Origin: Alligator mississippiensis
Taxonomy: Eukaryota; Chordata; Crocodylia; Alligatoridae
DNA: 64,000 bases
Direction: 5' to 3'
NCBI RefSeq assembly: GCF_030867095.1
Contig: NC_081831.1
Coordinates: forward strand, 21,180,001 to 21,244,000
In this document: positions 22,991 to 35,394 of the stretch, in pieces
Layout: each line of letters opens with the position of its first letter
How positions within the stretch are numbered: position 1 is the first letter of the stretch
The notes under the pieces: model-generated
What the model was told of the DNA's origin: nothing
The model's database searches: none
What the model saw: the letters and a program-made list of their open reading frames with translations, nothing else
Position numbers and translations under genes: made by a program

Positions 22991-23699
22991 AGAAGGACAA
23001 AGGGTTATTGCATGAAATGAGTAACTTCTGTATATCATGCCTACAAACCTTAATTCAAGGAGCTCAACCGAAACCAATAACTGATAACGCCAAATGTCAT
23101 TGAAATGCCACTTGTTCTATATTTGCTGGTGTGACAAAGCTGAATTAAATGCAAACATTAAACAATAGAATCAGCTGCTCTTTACCCATCTGTCTGCAAA
23201 GCACTGCCTGTCTACAAGTAGCTCCAGGTTATTACTGTCCCACATTAACCCTGAACATCACCTGGTCTCAAAATCCCACTGTTTCTTGTTTAGCTTACAG
23301 TAACTTGGAGAAAGAACACTGAAATCCTGCTTTTCAGATTCTACCCATGGCTTTGCAGATTATCACTTTAAATTAAACCCTGTGAAGTGACAGCATTTGC
23401 TCCATAGTTTAGGTTGAAACTAGGTTTTCATTATAAGTTTGATCCCCTCCATATAAAGTCCTATTGGCCTCCAAATTGGCAGGTTTAGTTCAGGGCCACA
23501 GTAAGACCTTTGCACAAAAGTTGGAGTGAATCAGATCAGGGATCCCTGAATTACGGCCTTTGACCACAGCAAAGCATCCAATTCCCAAACTTCTTCAAAT
23601 CTGTCTCTTCCTGTTCTCTCCCCAACTTTCAGCAAAATGAATGGAAAGCAAGGGAGAAAGAGAAATGTTGTTGTGGCCATGGTGGTCCAGGAAATGCAT

Positions 23700-23800
23700 G
23701 AGAAGGAAAGGGTTTTTTTGTGCTGTCATTTATGTGTCCAGCTGTATAGGTAGGGTAGGTAAGCTTTCAGGCACAAAGACCTGAAGAAGGGCACTTGTTC
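23700..23800. repeat. Interspersed repeat related to 39935-40075
   Basis: It contains AAGCTTTCAGGCACAAAG and CCTGAAGAAGGGCACTTGTTC. The reverse complement of 39935-40075 has CCTGAAGAAGGGCGTTTGT and an AAGCTTGCAAAG word in similar positions. Class not assigned. Confidence 0.35.
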
Positions 23801-26395
23801 AGCATTCCCACAAATCAGATTTAGCTGATCATGTCAAGTAACAAAAATAACTAACCTGCTTTCCAACAGCATTGCTGGGGGATGTCAGCTCCAGCTATCT
23901 TAAAAGTAGGGCTATAGCCCCACTGCTAGGAGCTACAGAAGCAGGGAGGCTTTGTGCTTCTTTCTCCCCCTGTAATCTCCTGCAACATAAAGTTGCTCCC
24001 GGTGCCTCCCAACTTTACCATCTCTGCTTCTTAAACCCTTCCCATCTCCTCCTACTTTCAAAAGCCCTTTGGCCCCACATGCTCCTCAACCTCACCCATG
24101 TTTTACAAGCAAGGGCCCACGTGGTTGAGTGAGGTTGATGAGATTACCCAGGCAGAGGTAGGATACCAGGGGATGGGCTTCCTTCCTGAGGAACACAGTA
24201 GGACCCCTCACCTCACCCACAGCCGTCTGCTGTCCCACAGTCTGCTTATTCTCACCAGGATGATCCTCCTGCTGTTTCCCTCACCCCCAGCAATGTGGGC
24301 ACTAGAGCAGCTGGGGGCTATCAGAGTTTCCCCCTTGCTCTGTGCACCTCCCCAGTGCAGCTGGTCAGGCTGACCTGAGGGAGCACCTGGGCTCTGGGGT
24401 GAATATATTCAGCATGAGCAAACTAGCATGGCATGTCCCCCTTTTCTGACTGGGATACTGTCAGAAAAGGCTAATTTGACCCCTAGCCAGACTCTGAGTG
24501 TCCTTCATTTAGAGCTATGGGTGAGGGAGGGACCCAGATTTTGGTTCATTAAAAAAATAAGCCATCCAAAGTATCGGAGAGGGGAGTTTTTGGTATGGGG
24601 AATGTCAGTGTGTGAATCTGATAGGCAGTATCTCTCCCTTACTGGATTGAAAGACTCCAGCTAGGCACAAGCTTCACTGGAGTTTCTTATGAGAGAGATT
24701 GAGGGAACATAGTGGGTGTCTGGATTACATAAGTATCCTAATTCACAGACCAAGATCCCTCTCCAGATAGAGAATAAATTGAGGGTGGGGCGAGAGAGAT
24801 CTTAACAAATGTAGATTTTGCTCTGTGCTGCCTCCTAAATACTGTCTGAGTAAGGAGCTGGCAGGGGGATGTGCCACAATAACCATGAAATGTTCCAAGA
24901 CTCCATGAACCCATGATATTCAAGCCCCATTTGTACATATTCAAGCCCCATTTGTACATAGAGCATAACAAGCAGCAAGAGCCTGGTTATGGTCTATGCA
25001 GAGGCCATAAATGGGAAGATGTGAATTGTATCTGAGTGCATGTCCAGGTTTGGGTGTCCTTACCATGTACACATGTCTGCATCTGCCTTAGTGTGCACAC
25101 ATGTTCACATGTGTTTTGTGTGCAAGGACAGTTTAGGTATTTATTCATTAGATGTGAAATGTATTAACCAAGAGTTGGTGCCATTGCTACCCTCAGTCTC
25201 AGGTAAGGTGCTGCTTCCCACACAGCCAGCTGCATTTGTTGGTGCTGGAGCTGAGTGATTGGAGGTGCAGAGCCACCTTTCTGGGAGGAGTGTCAATCTT
25301 GTGTACCAAGTAATTTGTTAAGTCTGGCTCTGTTGTGACTACCTCAGGGAGTTGTACTAACCGTTTAGCTCATTTTTGTTGTCTGCGTATCAGCTGTCTT
25401 CCTAGTCTGACCTGTTATCTTTCAGTTCTACCCTTAGTCCGAGCTCCTGTTTTGCTGGGTAAGGTACCACCAACAGGCAAGGGCAGAGGCAGAGAGGGAG
25501 CAGTGTCATGGTCATACCCCCTTTCAGGTTATGCTGTAGGAACAGCAGCCAGGAACTTTTTTAATGTCTTTGAAACAGGTAAGAATCCACCTCTCTTGGC
25601 ACCCCCTCCCTTCTCTGTGCTCAACGGCATCTCCCATTCCCTCCCCTCCTATTTTCCCCATCCCCTAAGCACCATTGCCACTGTCCTTGGCTGACCATGG
25701 GGTGGGGGAACTCCAAAGCCACTTCTGCTCTGCTCAAGACAGGCTGCATGGGCATCAGGAAGAGCAGCAGCAGCTGTAGTGGGCAGGTTTCCCTCCCGGC
25801 CTGGTCTTTCTGGGTGTCCCCTGCCAGCCCAGGAGCAAATGCAAGGAAGGAACATCCAAGCACCTCTTTTGCTTTCCCCTGAAGAGCCTGGCTCCTTGTG
25901 CTCCTGCTTCTTGCAGCCCTGGTAGGAGCATGGTAGGAGTGGCCAGGGCAGCGGCAAATTGGTGTCCTCTTCCTGCACCCTGAGACTTAAGTAGGGGGAT
26001 GAGAGTAGAGGAAATGTGCTGCTGAGCATGGAGGGGAAGGGAGTGGGGGAGGGGAGGGGGAATTCTTACCTGATTTGGGGACTTAATAAAAGTCCCTGAC
26101 TACTGCTTCCACAGTGTGGCCTGCCCTCCTTTGTGCGGGTGGGGGGAAGCTGAGAGCAGGAGTCAAGCCACATCTTCAGTGCTGGTTGTTGCTTCTGCAC
26201 CACCTGCTTTGAAGTCCTGGATCTGCCTTTGGCTAAAGCTATATATTGGCATAGTGGGGTTGTTTTTGACTTACTCCCTCCACTAGGGTATTGAATTGGT
26301 TATGCTATGGTCACTATTATGGAGTGGCTTACCTAGATACCTCTTGAGCCAGGACCTGTGTACTACTCCGGATTAGGCACAGAGTTCCTTCTCCT
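23801..26395. other. Unassigned intron 1 sequence
   Basis: About 2.6 kb, partly GC-rich between 25440 and 26180. The longest frames (119-126 codons near 25335-26029) run on both strands over each other and show no family resemblance. A small tandem repeat at 24916-24957 is listed separately. Confidence 0.4.
24916..24957. repeat. Two-copy 21-bp tandem repeat
   Basis: Two perfect, adjacent copies of a 21-bp unit beginning ATATTCAAGCCCC and ending TTTGTAC. Being identical, the duplication looks recent. Confidence 0.9.
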
Positions 26396-26399
26396 GTTG

Positions 26400-26690
26400 T
26401 GTGTTGCAAGACAAGTTATTCTAGAAAGCAGTAATTTGTTAGATCCAGAAATTTTATCTCCAAATCTCACCCTCATGAGGTGTTTTATCTAGTTAATATG
26501 AGGGTAGTTGAAGACTCCCACTATTATTGCCTATCCTACTTTTACAGCTTCTCTAATTTCCCTCAGCATTTCATAACTACCTTCACTCTCCTCATTAGGT
26601 GGTTGGTAGTACAATCTTAGTACTATGTTTTTTTATATTCAAGTATGAAATTACTGCCCACACAGGTTCTATGCTACCATATGTAGCCAA
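26400..26690 (-). mobile_element. CR1/L3-type LINE fragment, endonuclease region
   Basis: The plus-strand text (GAAGACTCCCACTATTATTGCC ... CTTCTCTAATTTCCCTCAGCATTTC ... ATTAGGTGGTTGGTAGTA) matches the reverse complement of the endonuclease region of CR1-type LINEs. Protein frames are lost. Confidence 0.5.
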
Positions 26691-26705
26691 ATCCAAGATG
26701 ACTTT

Positions 26706-26813
26706 GAATTTAAGGTGACCCCCAATAATTAGATTCTATACATGGACAATTATAAATTAGTTATAATTTTCTATGCATAGAATCTAATTATATTGAAGGG
26801 TTGTCTTAAATTC
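26706..26813. mobile_element. Palindromic MITE or fold-back repeat
   Basis: The left arm GAATTTAAGGTGACCCCCAA through TAATTAGATTCTATACATG and the right arm, read in reverse complement as GAATTTAAGACAACCCTTCA through TAATTAGATTCTATGCATAG, make a stem of roughly 45 bp around a short AT-rich loop. Flanking duplications are not evident. Confidence 0.65.
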
Positions 26814-26880
26814 TTCCCTTCCCTCCACTGCTGTTGCAAGGAAACCAGCAGCAGGGGGACAAGCAGTGGGGAATGAAATG

Positions 26881-26960
26881 CGGGGGGGGGGGGGGGAGGG
26901 GAGGGGCAGGCAGCCTGCCCCTTGCATACTCTCCAACTGGTGTCTGCCCCCCCCCCCCCC
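26881..26960. repeat. Opposed poly-G and poly-C runs
   Basis: A G run at about 26882-26895 and a C run at about 26947-26960 face each other 50 bp apart, so the strands can pair into a hairpin. Such runs are prone to sequencing error, which matters for nearby coordinates. Confidence 0.8.
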
Positions 26961-27084
26961 TCCTCCCCAGCCACCTGCCCCCTGGGTGTGTGCCCCTTTG
27001 GCTCTGACTATGACTCTGACTTGGAGCACGGAGCATATGGTGGCTTCAGCCCTGGTTGTGTATCAGTGACAGTGGTAGCTTTTA

Positions 27085-28020
27085 GAGTCATGGAGATGTA
27101 AGACTGTAAGGGACCTCCAGAGGCCATCTAGTCCAACCCCCTGCCTAAGGCAGGATCATCCCTAGGCAAATCATCCCATACAAACCATAAACTAAACTCT
27201 ACATAAGATTGCCATCAACCCTGACACAACACAGACCTAACACTAACCTGCCACAAGTAAAGCAGGGGAACCACAGCAGCCAATGTCCTGCTTCTATGAC
27301 ATGTTGTCCATATATGCTCAAGTGATCCTGGATAGAGGGTCATGCCCCCCACTACAGGGAAGGCAAAAACCCCCACAATGCATACCAATCTGACTATGGG
27401 GGGAAATTCCTTCCAGTTCCTGAATATGAAGATTGGTCTGACCCTGAGCACAGGGGGCAAGGTCCTCTAGCCAGGGACCTCCAGGTTTAAGTCTTGGCAG
27501 GGGTATTGGCACACCTCAGTCAAAATCCCCAGCTTTGTCTGCAGCCAATGCCTCTGAGGAGGGCTTAAAAAAATCTTGACGCATGTAGCAGGAAGGGAAG
27601 GGGGGAGCGCAAAATTCCCTCCCAGCCCTATGTGGTAACCAGCAAAATCCAGAAGCATAGGAAATACCTATAGTGGAACCAGTGGCTGTTCAACCTCTTC
27701 TTGAGCACTTCCGCTGATGGAGAGTCCACAACTTCCTTCGGCAGTCAATTCCACTGCCTCACTGTTCTGCCAGTGAAGAATTTTTTCCAGATATCCAATC
27801 TAAACCTACTTTGCTGCAACTTCAAGCCAGTGGTCTATGCCCCCCTCCCTGCAGCAACGTGTTTTCCCTGTTCATTATGGCAGCACTTCAAGTATGTGAA
27901 GATTGCTATCATGTCTCCTCTTAAGCACCTTTTCTGCAAGCTGAACATGCCTAGCTCCTTCAACCTTATATCCAGCTGCAGGTACTTCTGTGCAGTGTCT
28001 TTCAGTTGTCATGCCAATGT
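27085..28020 (-). mobile_element. CR1 LINE, 3' portion
   Basis: The low-coordinate end (GGGACCTCCAGAGGCCATCTAGTCCAA in two adjacent parts) is the typical CR1 3' UTR in reverse complement. At 27680-27990 the minus strand retains the C-terminal protein block in broken form (words such as FHCRNIR and LNLLKKRL in shifted frames). 5' truncated, as is usual for CR1. Confidence 0.75.
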
Positions 28021-28074
28021 CTGGGTTACTGTGCTATATCCATTTTTCTTTCTCAGAATCTTTGCTTGTATGTC

Positions 28075-28906
28075 TCCTTAGATATTTTGAGATGTTTTAG
28101 GATAGCCTTCTTTACTTCTGGGGCCTCTTCTCAGGTAGTGTTTGATCAGTGGCCTGAGCCTCTCCAATTAACAAATGTCTAGTTCTCAGGGCCCACATAT
28201 TGAAACTCCATCAAGCTGCCATGGTGGCCTTCTCAAATAGTTTGGGAAAAGACTCTGGGTTGTCATCCTTTGTCATTTTTCAGGGACAAATCCTGGCAAC
28301 TCTGGCAGGGAGCAGCAGCTTTGGCCTCAGTCATTTCTTGCAATGTTCACATTAATTATTGTTGTTGTCTCAGGACGTCTAATTGAGCTGTTCCTTGTTC
28401 ATGATGCAGACCCATCTATTCTCCATTTTCCCACATAAGCCTTATATTTCTTGTAATAGGAGGTCTAAAGTCCTTTGTGCGTGTTCTCTGTTGGCCTTTC
28501 GCTGTTCAGTTGTTACTATGCCAGGAGGTGTACTAGTTGCTCCATGGTCTCATGGTCCTCAGCATTCTTCGTATCTACTGCTGTCTTCCCGGCCAGTATA
28601 CCAAATGCAGTGGCTTGCACCTTCTCCTTGCTCAAGATGGGATGCCATCTGCACTCTCTGCACTCTAGCCTTCCCTCCTCCCCAGGGGTTCCTTTATCTC
28701 GCCTGCCACATCTTGCTCTAATTCAGTGTGCAGGTGTCTGAAGAGAAGAACAGATTAGTCAACAGGACATGAGGTTTTTTGGGTCTACTGGTACTTGCTT
28801 CTTCAGTTTGGACTTTCTGCCCAATGTCCTTTAATTCTTGTTGCCAATCTCTATTGGACTTTTTCCCACCTGGTAAGCCTGCCCAGGCCAATCCCCTCTT
28901 CTTCAT
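28075..28906 (-). pseudogene. Gmr1-like Ty3/gypsy gag remnant (SCAN-domain relative)
   Basis: Read on the minus strand, 28276 downward begins MTKDDNPESFPKLFEKA; after one stop it continues with a WALRTRHLLIGEAQATDQTL block and, after a frameshift, VKKAILKHLKISKET ending near 28075. The order N-PE-F-..F-..A, then W-A-L-L-GEAQ, then VK-AIL matches the capsid region of Gmr1-like gypsy elements, from which vertebrate SCAN domains derive. Upstream on the same strand (28718-28906) a lysine-rich frame may be gag N-terminal. Several stops and a frameshift mark it as dead. Confidence 0.6.
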
Positions 28907-29868
28907 GCTTCTTAATCCTTCTGGATAGGCCCAGCACCAAGATGGCTTTCCTTGTGGCCTATTAGGCCTCCCTAAGTTTTACCCCAGACTCATCAACAGG
29001 CAATTCCCCTGGGTTTCTATTCCTCCAGCAGGAGCTCTGTCCTTCTCACCAGAGGAAAGCCCTTCTGCCCCCCTCTATCCCCACCCCAATTCACTGCTGG
29101 GAACCTTCCCTTATATTTCTCTCTAGGGTATGGCCTCCAGCCTGCCTTGTTCTTCTTAAAGAGCTCTGCCCCTTCTCCCTTGTAATGAGGATGAAAGTTG
29201 CCATGTTAAAATGGCCCAGGGGGCCTCTTCCAGTCCTTTGTACAGTTGGGTCCGGATGGAGGCTTGAGCTAGGATTGTGTATTGAATAGAGAGCTAGCTG
29301 AGGACAGGTATGTAACAACCAGTGCACATCTGGTTAAGACATGTCAGATGGAGGACATGTCCAGTATGGTACAGGTATTTCTTACCATGGCTAATAGAAC
29401 ATCAGGTACTTTTTTAGGCTCTTACTTCTGAACTTTGTGCTCCCCATGTCCTAACAGTGATCTCAGACAAGGCAGAACAGCCTCTTAGTCTAACAGTCTT
29501 TTCTCTCTGCCTTCCATTCATCTCCAGCAGAAATGTCTCTAGGCAAAACACAAGCAGTCTGACTATCTAAAGAATGAAACATCAGTTCATACTCTCCCCT
29601 TAAGCAAGTCTTCTCATTCATTCTTTCACTGCTTTATAGAGGATGAGGTCACAGGTATTCTGATGTTTATCACCAGTGTAAAGTCTGGCAAAACATTGGC
29701 TTTGAAAGAATAATCAGCAAAGCTCAAGAAAGAGGGTTAAAGGTGACAGAGCTAACTTCATGCTTGACCTGTTGCTTTCCTTTTTCCATGTCCTTTTGAC
29801 AAGGTATTTAGCAGAAGTCACAGATTTTCATTGGAATCTGACAGGGCCATGCTGCAAGTGCTTTTGCT
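28907..29868. other. Unassigned intron 1 sequence
   Basis: About 960 bp; nothing recognised. It may include the 5' part of the gag remnant, but no further motif can be read. Confidence 0.35.
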
Positions 29869-29869
29869 G

Positions 29870-29955
29870 TAGCCTCAAACTCGCGACCTGTGGGCTGTCA
29901 ACCACACACCTTAGCACCCTCGGCAATCTAGCCCCATGCTCAGCCTGTAAGGAGC
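29870..29955 (-). repeat. tRNA-derived SINE head
   Basis: The reverse complement reads GGGTGCTAAGGTGTGTGG, then about 25 bases later GGTCGCGAGTTTGAGGCT, an A-box and B-box at tRNA-like spacing. The first block is nearly the same as GCACTAAGGTGTGTGC in the plus-strand SINE near 17620. An overlapping plus-strand frame of 158 codons (29760-30236) is therefore unlikely to be a gene. Confidence 0.55.
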
Positions 29956-29999
29956 AGGAACTGATTCCAGCAGGCTTCCTTTTCAGACACAATCCTTCA

Positions 30000-31400
<1,401 letters not shown>

Positions 31401-31418
31401 TGAGTAGAGCACCAGTTT

Positions 31419-31421
<3 letters not shown>

Positions 31422-31487
<66 letters not shown>

Positions 31488-31494
31488 CGCGCGC
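31422..31494. repeat. (TG)31 microsatellite next to splice donor
   Basis: 31 uninterrupted TG units (31422-31483) followed by a CGTGCGCGCGCAC tail. It begins 22 nt after the exon 2 donor, so the pre-mRNA has a UG31 tract in the window where UG-binding splicing factors (CELF and TDP-43 type) act. The length is likely to be polymorphic. Confidence 0.95.
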
Positions 31495-31519
31495 ACCTGC
31501 CAGTGGTTGGGGCTATTCA

Positions 31520-31655
31520 ATGATACCTTTGTCTTCTGTTGCTGCCTGCTGTTATGCTTGAAGAGCATTCAGTTAAGCCTTTGCTAGTATTATAAAGATG
31601 GCTGCCCTGTGGCTTTCTGCCTGATCTCATTGAGACAAATCCCTGCAATATACAG
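31520..31655 (+). mobile_element. Ty3/gypsy 5' LTR remnant and primer-binding site
   Basis: The stretch TGTTATGCTTGAAGA (31551) to ATACA (about 31655) has a diverged match at 33590 (TATTATGCTTGAAGATC), as expected of two LTRs. Immediately after it, TGGTGCCAAGGACAGGAG (31660-31677) has the TGGTGCC start of a primer-binding site. The exact LTR start is uncertain (31520-31551). Confidence 0.5.
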
Positions 31656-31719
31656 AGCTGGTGCCAAGGACAGGAGTCCAGTGAGCAGGATGCTGCCATG
31701 TCTTCATCCTGAACTGTTA

Positions 31720-32560
31720 AGTGCTGATTGCTGCCAGAGGAGCCCAGCCCAAGGGGTTCCTTCCCAGGAGATGCTCAGAAAAGCTTCTCCCCAACACGGT
31801 GACCTTGGACTGCAGAGAAGCATTTGGTAGGGCCAGGTCATCATCCTGGAATGTCTATGCCTCTGTCTTCTACCTGGAGGTCAATCAGATTACTGAGCTT
31901 AACCGAAAGTGTGCCATGCTACTGACTGTCATTGGCTCAGATGCTTTTGATATTGTGTACTCACAATGTCCCCAGCAAAACCCCATGACAAGTCAAACAC
32001 TGAAATCCTCACACTACTAAATAATCATCTCACACTAACTCCACCTGAAACTGTTAGACAGTTCCATTTCAACAAGTGCAGTCAGCTGCCAGATGAAAGG
32101 ATTGCAGCATATACAGGTGAGTTGAATTGTTTGTCCAAGAATTGTATTTATGGTACAAGTCTTGAGTCTCAACTGGGAATCAGCTTGTGTGTGGGATTCA
32201 GGATGAAGCCCTGCTGCAGACTCCTTTCAAAGCAAAACTTAACATCCACCAATGCTTAGGAAGAAACATTTAACAAGGCTGAATCTCACTGTTTAAAGCT
32301 TGTCTGCAAAACTGATATCAACTGAGATTCAGCAAGTGCAATTCAAAGGGAATTCACTAAAGGAGCCACCATCAGCACATAACATAGTAAATTCTTCAAC
32401 TCTGGGAAGCTGCCAAAGCTGTGGTGAGAGCCACAGATGCAACACATACCATGTCCGTGATGCCAAATGCTGTCATTACAAATGCAAGTATCACATTAAA
32501 TGTGTGTGTTGTCAGAAGTTCACGCTATCCAAAAAGAAGTGAAACAAGCAGGGTATGCTT
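31720..32560 (+). pseudogene. Ty3/gypsy gag remnant with zinc knuckles
   Basis: Plus-strand open frames with stops between them. A capsid-like part reads MLLTVIGSDAFDIVY (31915-31960) and later FHFNKCSQLPDERIAAYTGEL, the gag pattern of vertebrate gypsy elements. The nucleocapsid part at 32395-32520 has CQSCGESHRC followed by CCHYKCKYHIKCVC, two cysteine/histidine knuckles. The element then breaks off: no protease, reverse transcriptase or integrase follows. Confidence 0.7.
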
Positions 32561-32850
32561 TGAGCTGCCACAAATACTGTTGTTGATCTAAATGGAATTT
32601 CAGCCTGATGTTTGCCAACAGCATGGAAATACCGCCCATACAGAAGAAGATGACCTACACTATACTCCAAGTTGTTCCATGTGTCATGAAGGCAGACTCA
32701 GATCTGCATTTGCTGTAATTTCAAACAAGACATAGGAATTCTGTGGCCTCAAAATCATGTTCCTTTTGTTCCATGAGAAGCAGGACTTGCTGAGTCCAGT
32801 AAACAAGCAGTTGAATTGAAAGGAGAATGTTATGTAAATAACCTCTATGG

Positions 32851-33325
32851 CAGTGGTCACCAACCGGTCAATCCCGATCAACTGGTTGATCAGGGAGCCT
32901 CTGACAGCCTCTGAGATAGACTATCAGAGGCTTCGTGATCGGGAGCAGCCAGAATGCAGTCCAGGAGCAGCAGGACATAGGAGCGGCAGGACCCATGTGG
33001 CTGGGCTGAGCTGCACCCCCTGGTGCTGGGGCCGAGCTGCATGAGTGGGACGATCCCCCTCCGTGCCCCCTGCCACCAGGTGAATGGGGTCCTGGCCGGG
33101 CCGGGCCAGGCCAAGGGAGGGTCAGAGCCTGGGTAGCTTGTCCAGGCATGCAGGGGGGCTCCCGCCACTGCATGCACCCCAGCAGAGGTCTGGGGGGCAC
33201 GTTGCCCCCAATCTGTGCACAGGGCGAGGCGGCTGCTGCTGTGCACTGGGCTTTGTGCCCCAAGCCCCGCTGCAGTTTGTGGTGTGAAGCCTGGGGTGAA
33301 AGCCCAGCACGCAGTGGCAGCAGAC
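32851..33325. mobile_element. hAT-like element with one clear end
   Basis: It begins CAGTGGTCACCAACCGGTCA, a hAT-type CAGTGG terminus, followed by GATCAACTGG and TGATCAGG words and a GC-rich body. A matching right end was not found, so the end is approximate. It splits the gypsy remnant between its gag part and its 3' part. Confidence 0.55.
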
Positions 33326-33339
33326 CTGTTGACCAGATC

Positions 33340-33671
33340 TGAAATCAAATTCCAGGTGATGTACCATCTACAGTTGCAGAAGACATTGTACCGTCAACAG
33401 GTTTTATGAGTCCATTAGTTCTTGTTTTAGTCGTGTCAAATACTCCAGCTGCTGAAGTAACTCAAGAAGAGCCAAAACAACCTGCTGCCATCTACAGTGA
33501 CAGGCCTCCAACCCCTGAATTAGGTTGTCCAGGGAGAGTCATCAACTCGTAGGTAGAGCTTTTCTATGTTGTGTTTCTCTCCTATGGCCGTCTGCTATTA
33601 TGCTTGAAGATCAGGCAGTCAAGGCTTAAGCCAGAGCTGTCCACCTGACAGGCCACATGCAGTCTGCAGGG
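33340..33671 (+). mobile_element. Ty3/gypsy 3' remnant and partial 3' LTR
   Basis: The piece 33340-33560 has a readable proline-rich tail on the plus strand (for example AAIYSDRPPTPE), plausible for the end of a gypsy pol product. At 33568-33660 the sequence matches the 5' LTR piece at 31520-31600 (shared TATGCTTGAAGA). A GATTCG-family hAT insertion (33680) follows. An outer repeat starting GCCAGAGCTGTCC at 33632 may be a further hAT in which the GATTCG element sits. Confidence 0.45.
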
Positions 33672-33679
33672 CTTGTCAG

Positions 33680-34534
33680 TAGACCTGTGTGAATCAGTTT
33701 GGCTGAATCTCTGAATCAGCCAGGCCAGGCCTATCCCCCTCCTGCTCTCCCAAACCCCTTCCCCATCCCAGCCCTCCCCCATGGCTCCCCCACCTGCCGC
33801 GGCTCCGGCTCTTTAAGGAAAAAAAACTCAAGAAAACGCCCCTGGACTCACTGTTCCCGCCGGCAGGGGGCAACCTCCACTGCCCCCGCTGCCCTGCACC
33901 ATGTGGGGGGCTCTGCCATGAGCCCCCAGAAGCCCCGAGGCTGCTGCATGAGTGGTGAGTCCTGGGGTTTTTCTCTGGTTTTTTTTTCTTAAAGGGCTGG
34001 AGCTGGGGCAGGTGGGGCAGCCGTGGGGGGCTGGAGGAGTGTGGGGGGGTTGGAGGGCTTGTGACAGAGCCCCCCTTCCAGCGTGGGGCAATGGGGGGCA
34101 GCGGGGATCATCCCCTCCCCCCACCCAGCAGCACCTGGTGAGTGGGGGCTTTTTTTAAAGCACCAGGAGCTGGGGTGGGCAGGGCAGCCATGTGGGGGCT
34201 GCGGGAGCGGGCAGCGGGGGTCAGAGGTGCTGGGGGGGGTTAGGGGAGCAAGCAGGGGATGGGGGCTGGCAGGGATCCCCCCATGGTCCCCTCCACCCTC
34301 CTCCAGCCCCCTATTTACCAGCTCTGAGTCTGGCTCCAGCTCCGTGCTGCAGCAGGCGGGGACTGCCCAAATCATTGAAGCTCTCCAAATCTTTTCCGAA
34401 GATTCAGAGAGCTTCAAATTGATTCGGACCTTTTTACTGGTCCCCTGATTCGATTCAGATTTGGAGATTTGGCCACCAAATCGAGCCGAATCTGCTCTGA
34501 ATCAAATCACCACCCGAAGCCTCGCACAGCCCTA
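33680..34534 (-). mobile_element. GATTCG-family hAT-like element, subfamily B copy 2
   Basis: An 855-bp element, inverted relative to copy 1. Ends are TAGACCTGTGTGAATC and CGCACAGCCCTA. The flanking duplication is a perfect 8-bp CTTGTCAG (33672-33679, 34535-34542). The right end carries the same GAAGCTCTCCAAATC..TTTCCGAAGATTC hairpin-rich stretch as copies 1 and 3. The left subterminal hairpin found in other copies is deleted here. The core contains GGCAGCGGGG and CCCAGCAGCACC modules as in copy 1. Confidence 0.85.
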
Positions 34535-34542
34535 CTTGTCAG

Positions 34543-35390
34543 TACAGCTGCTGCAGCCGCTGGTTTGGCGCAGCTCCAGAACCCAGAGGGTGAACGTTGC
34601 TGCTACTCGCTCCCTTCCCCTTACCTCCCACTGGATTTAGGATCTTTGGTTGCCATTGGTGACAAAAATTGTGCTAGGGAAGAAGTGGGGGAGGCATTCA
34701 CCCTTTAAGTGACAGAGCCATGCCAATACAGCAGCTCCAACAGCTGTGCAGACAAGCCATCAACCCCCTTGTCAGAGGTGGGTCATCCAGCCTGTGAGAA
34801 GTCCTGCAGTCCAGATTCGGCCCGCAAAGCCAAATGACTTGGATGCACCAAGTACAACGTACAATGAAAATGGTTGCCCTGTTGTTTCCTGTGTCCTCAC
34901 TAGGACAAACAACCCCCTTCAAGATCTTCTGTGCCTTTGCGCGGTGCCTCTGCCTTTTTTTAAAGAAAAAGTCCCAGTTCCCTGCAGAACTAGTGCTGAC
35001 TCTGGGGCTTTTCTCCATTAAAAAAGAGTCTGGGATTGTAAGTGAATCTCACTCAAACTTCAACACTTGAGAACAATTGCATTTTAGCAGGTTTTGTTGC
35101 GAAAGCAGCCATTTAGCTGGACTAAACCTGATCACAATGAGGACTGTGAAAATAAAGCAACAATAAGAGAAACTAGCAAAACAAAAAATCACTGAGAAAC
35201 TCTCTCCATATTGCATGACGTTCTCAGTGCCACAGTTAAAGTGGTTGAGGTAAGGGCCTGAGTGGGAGAAAATAGGCAGGAGCTCAGTGATATGATTGAG
35301 GTTTCAACGAAGTTTAAAGTCAGGAAGGAACATCCTAGTCCTCTAATCTGGCCTCTTGTATGACATAGCCCAGAGTGTTTTACACAGCAT
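34543..35390. other. Unassigned intron 2 sequence
   Basis: About 850 bp. It may hold the right half of an outer repeat around the GATTCG element (a CAGCCTGTGAG..CCAGATTCGGCCCG stretch near 34790 is hAT-like), but no end can be fixed. Confidence 0.35.
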
Positions 35391-35394
35391 CAGA

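Noticed and set aside
29870-29955. Functional tRNA gene
   Set aside because: The A-box and B-box words are imperfect, no cloverleaf closes and the same word recurs in a SINE near 17620.
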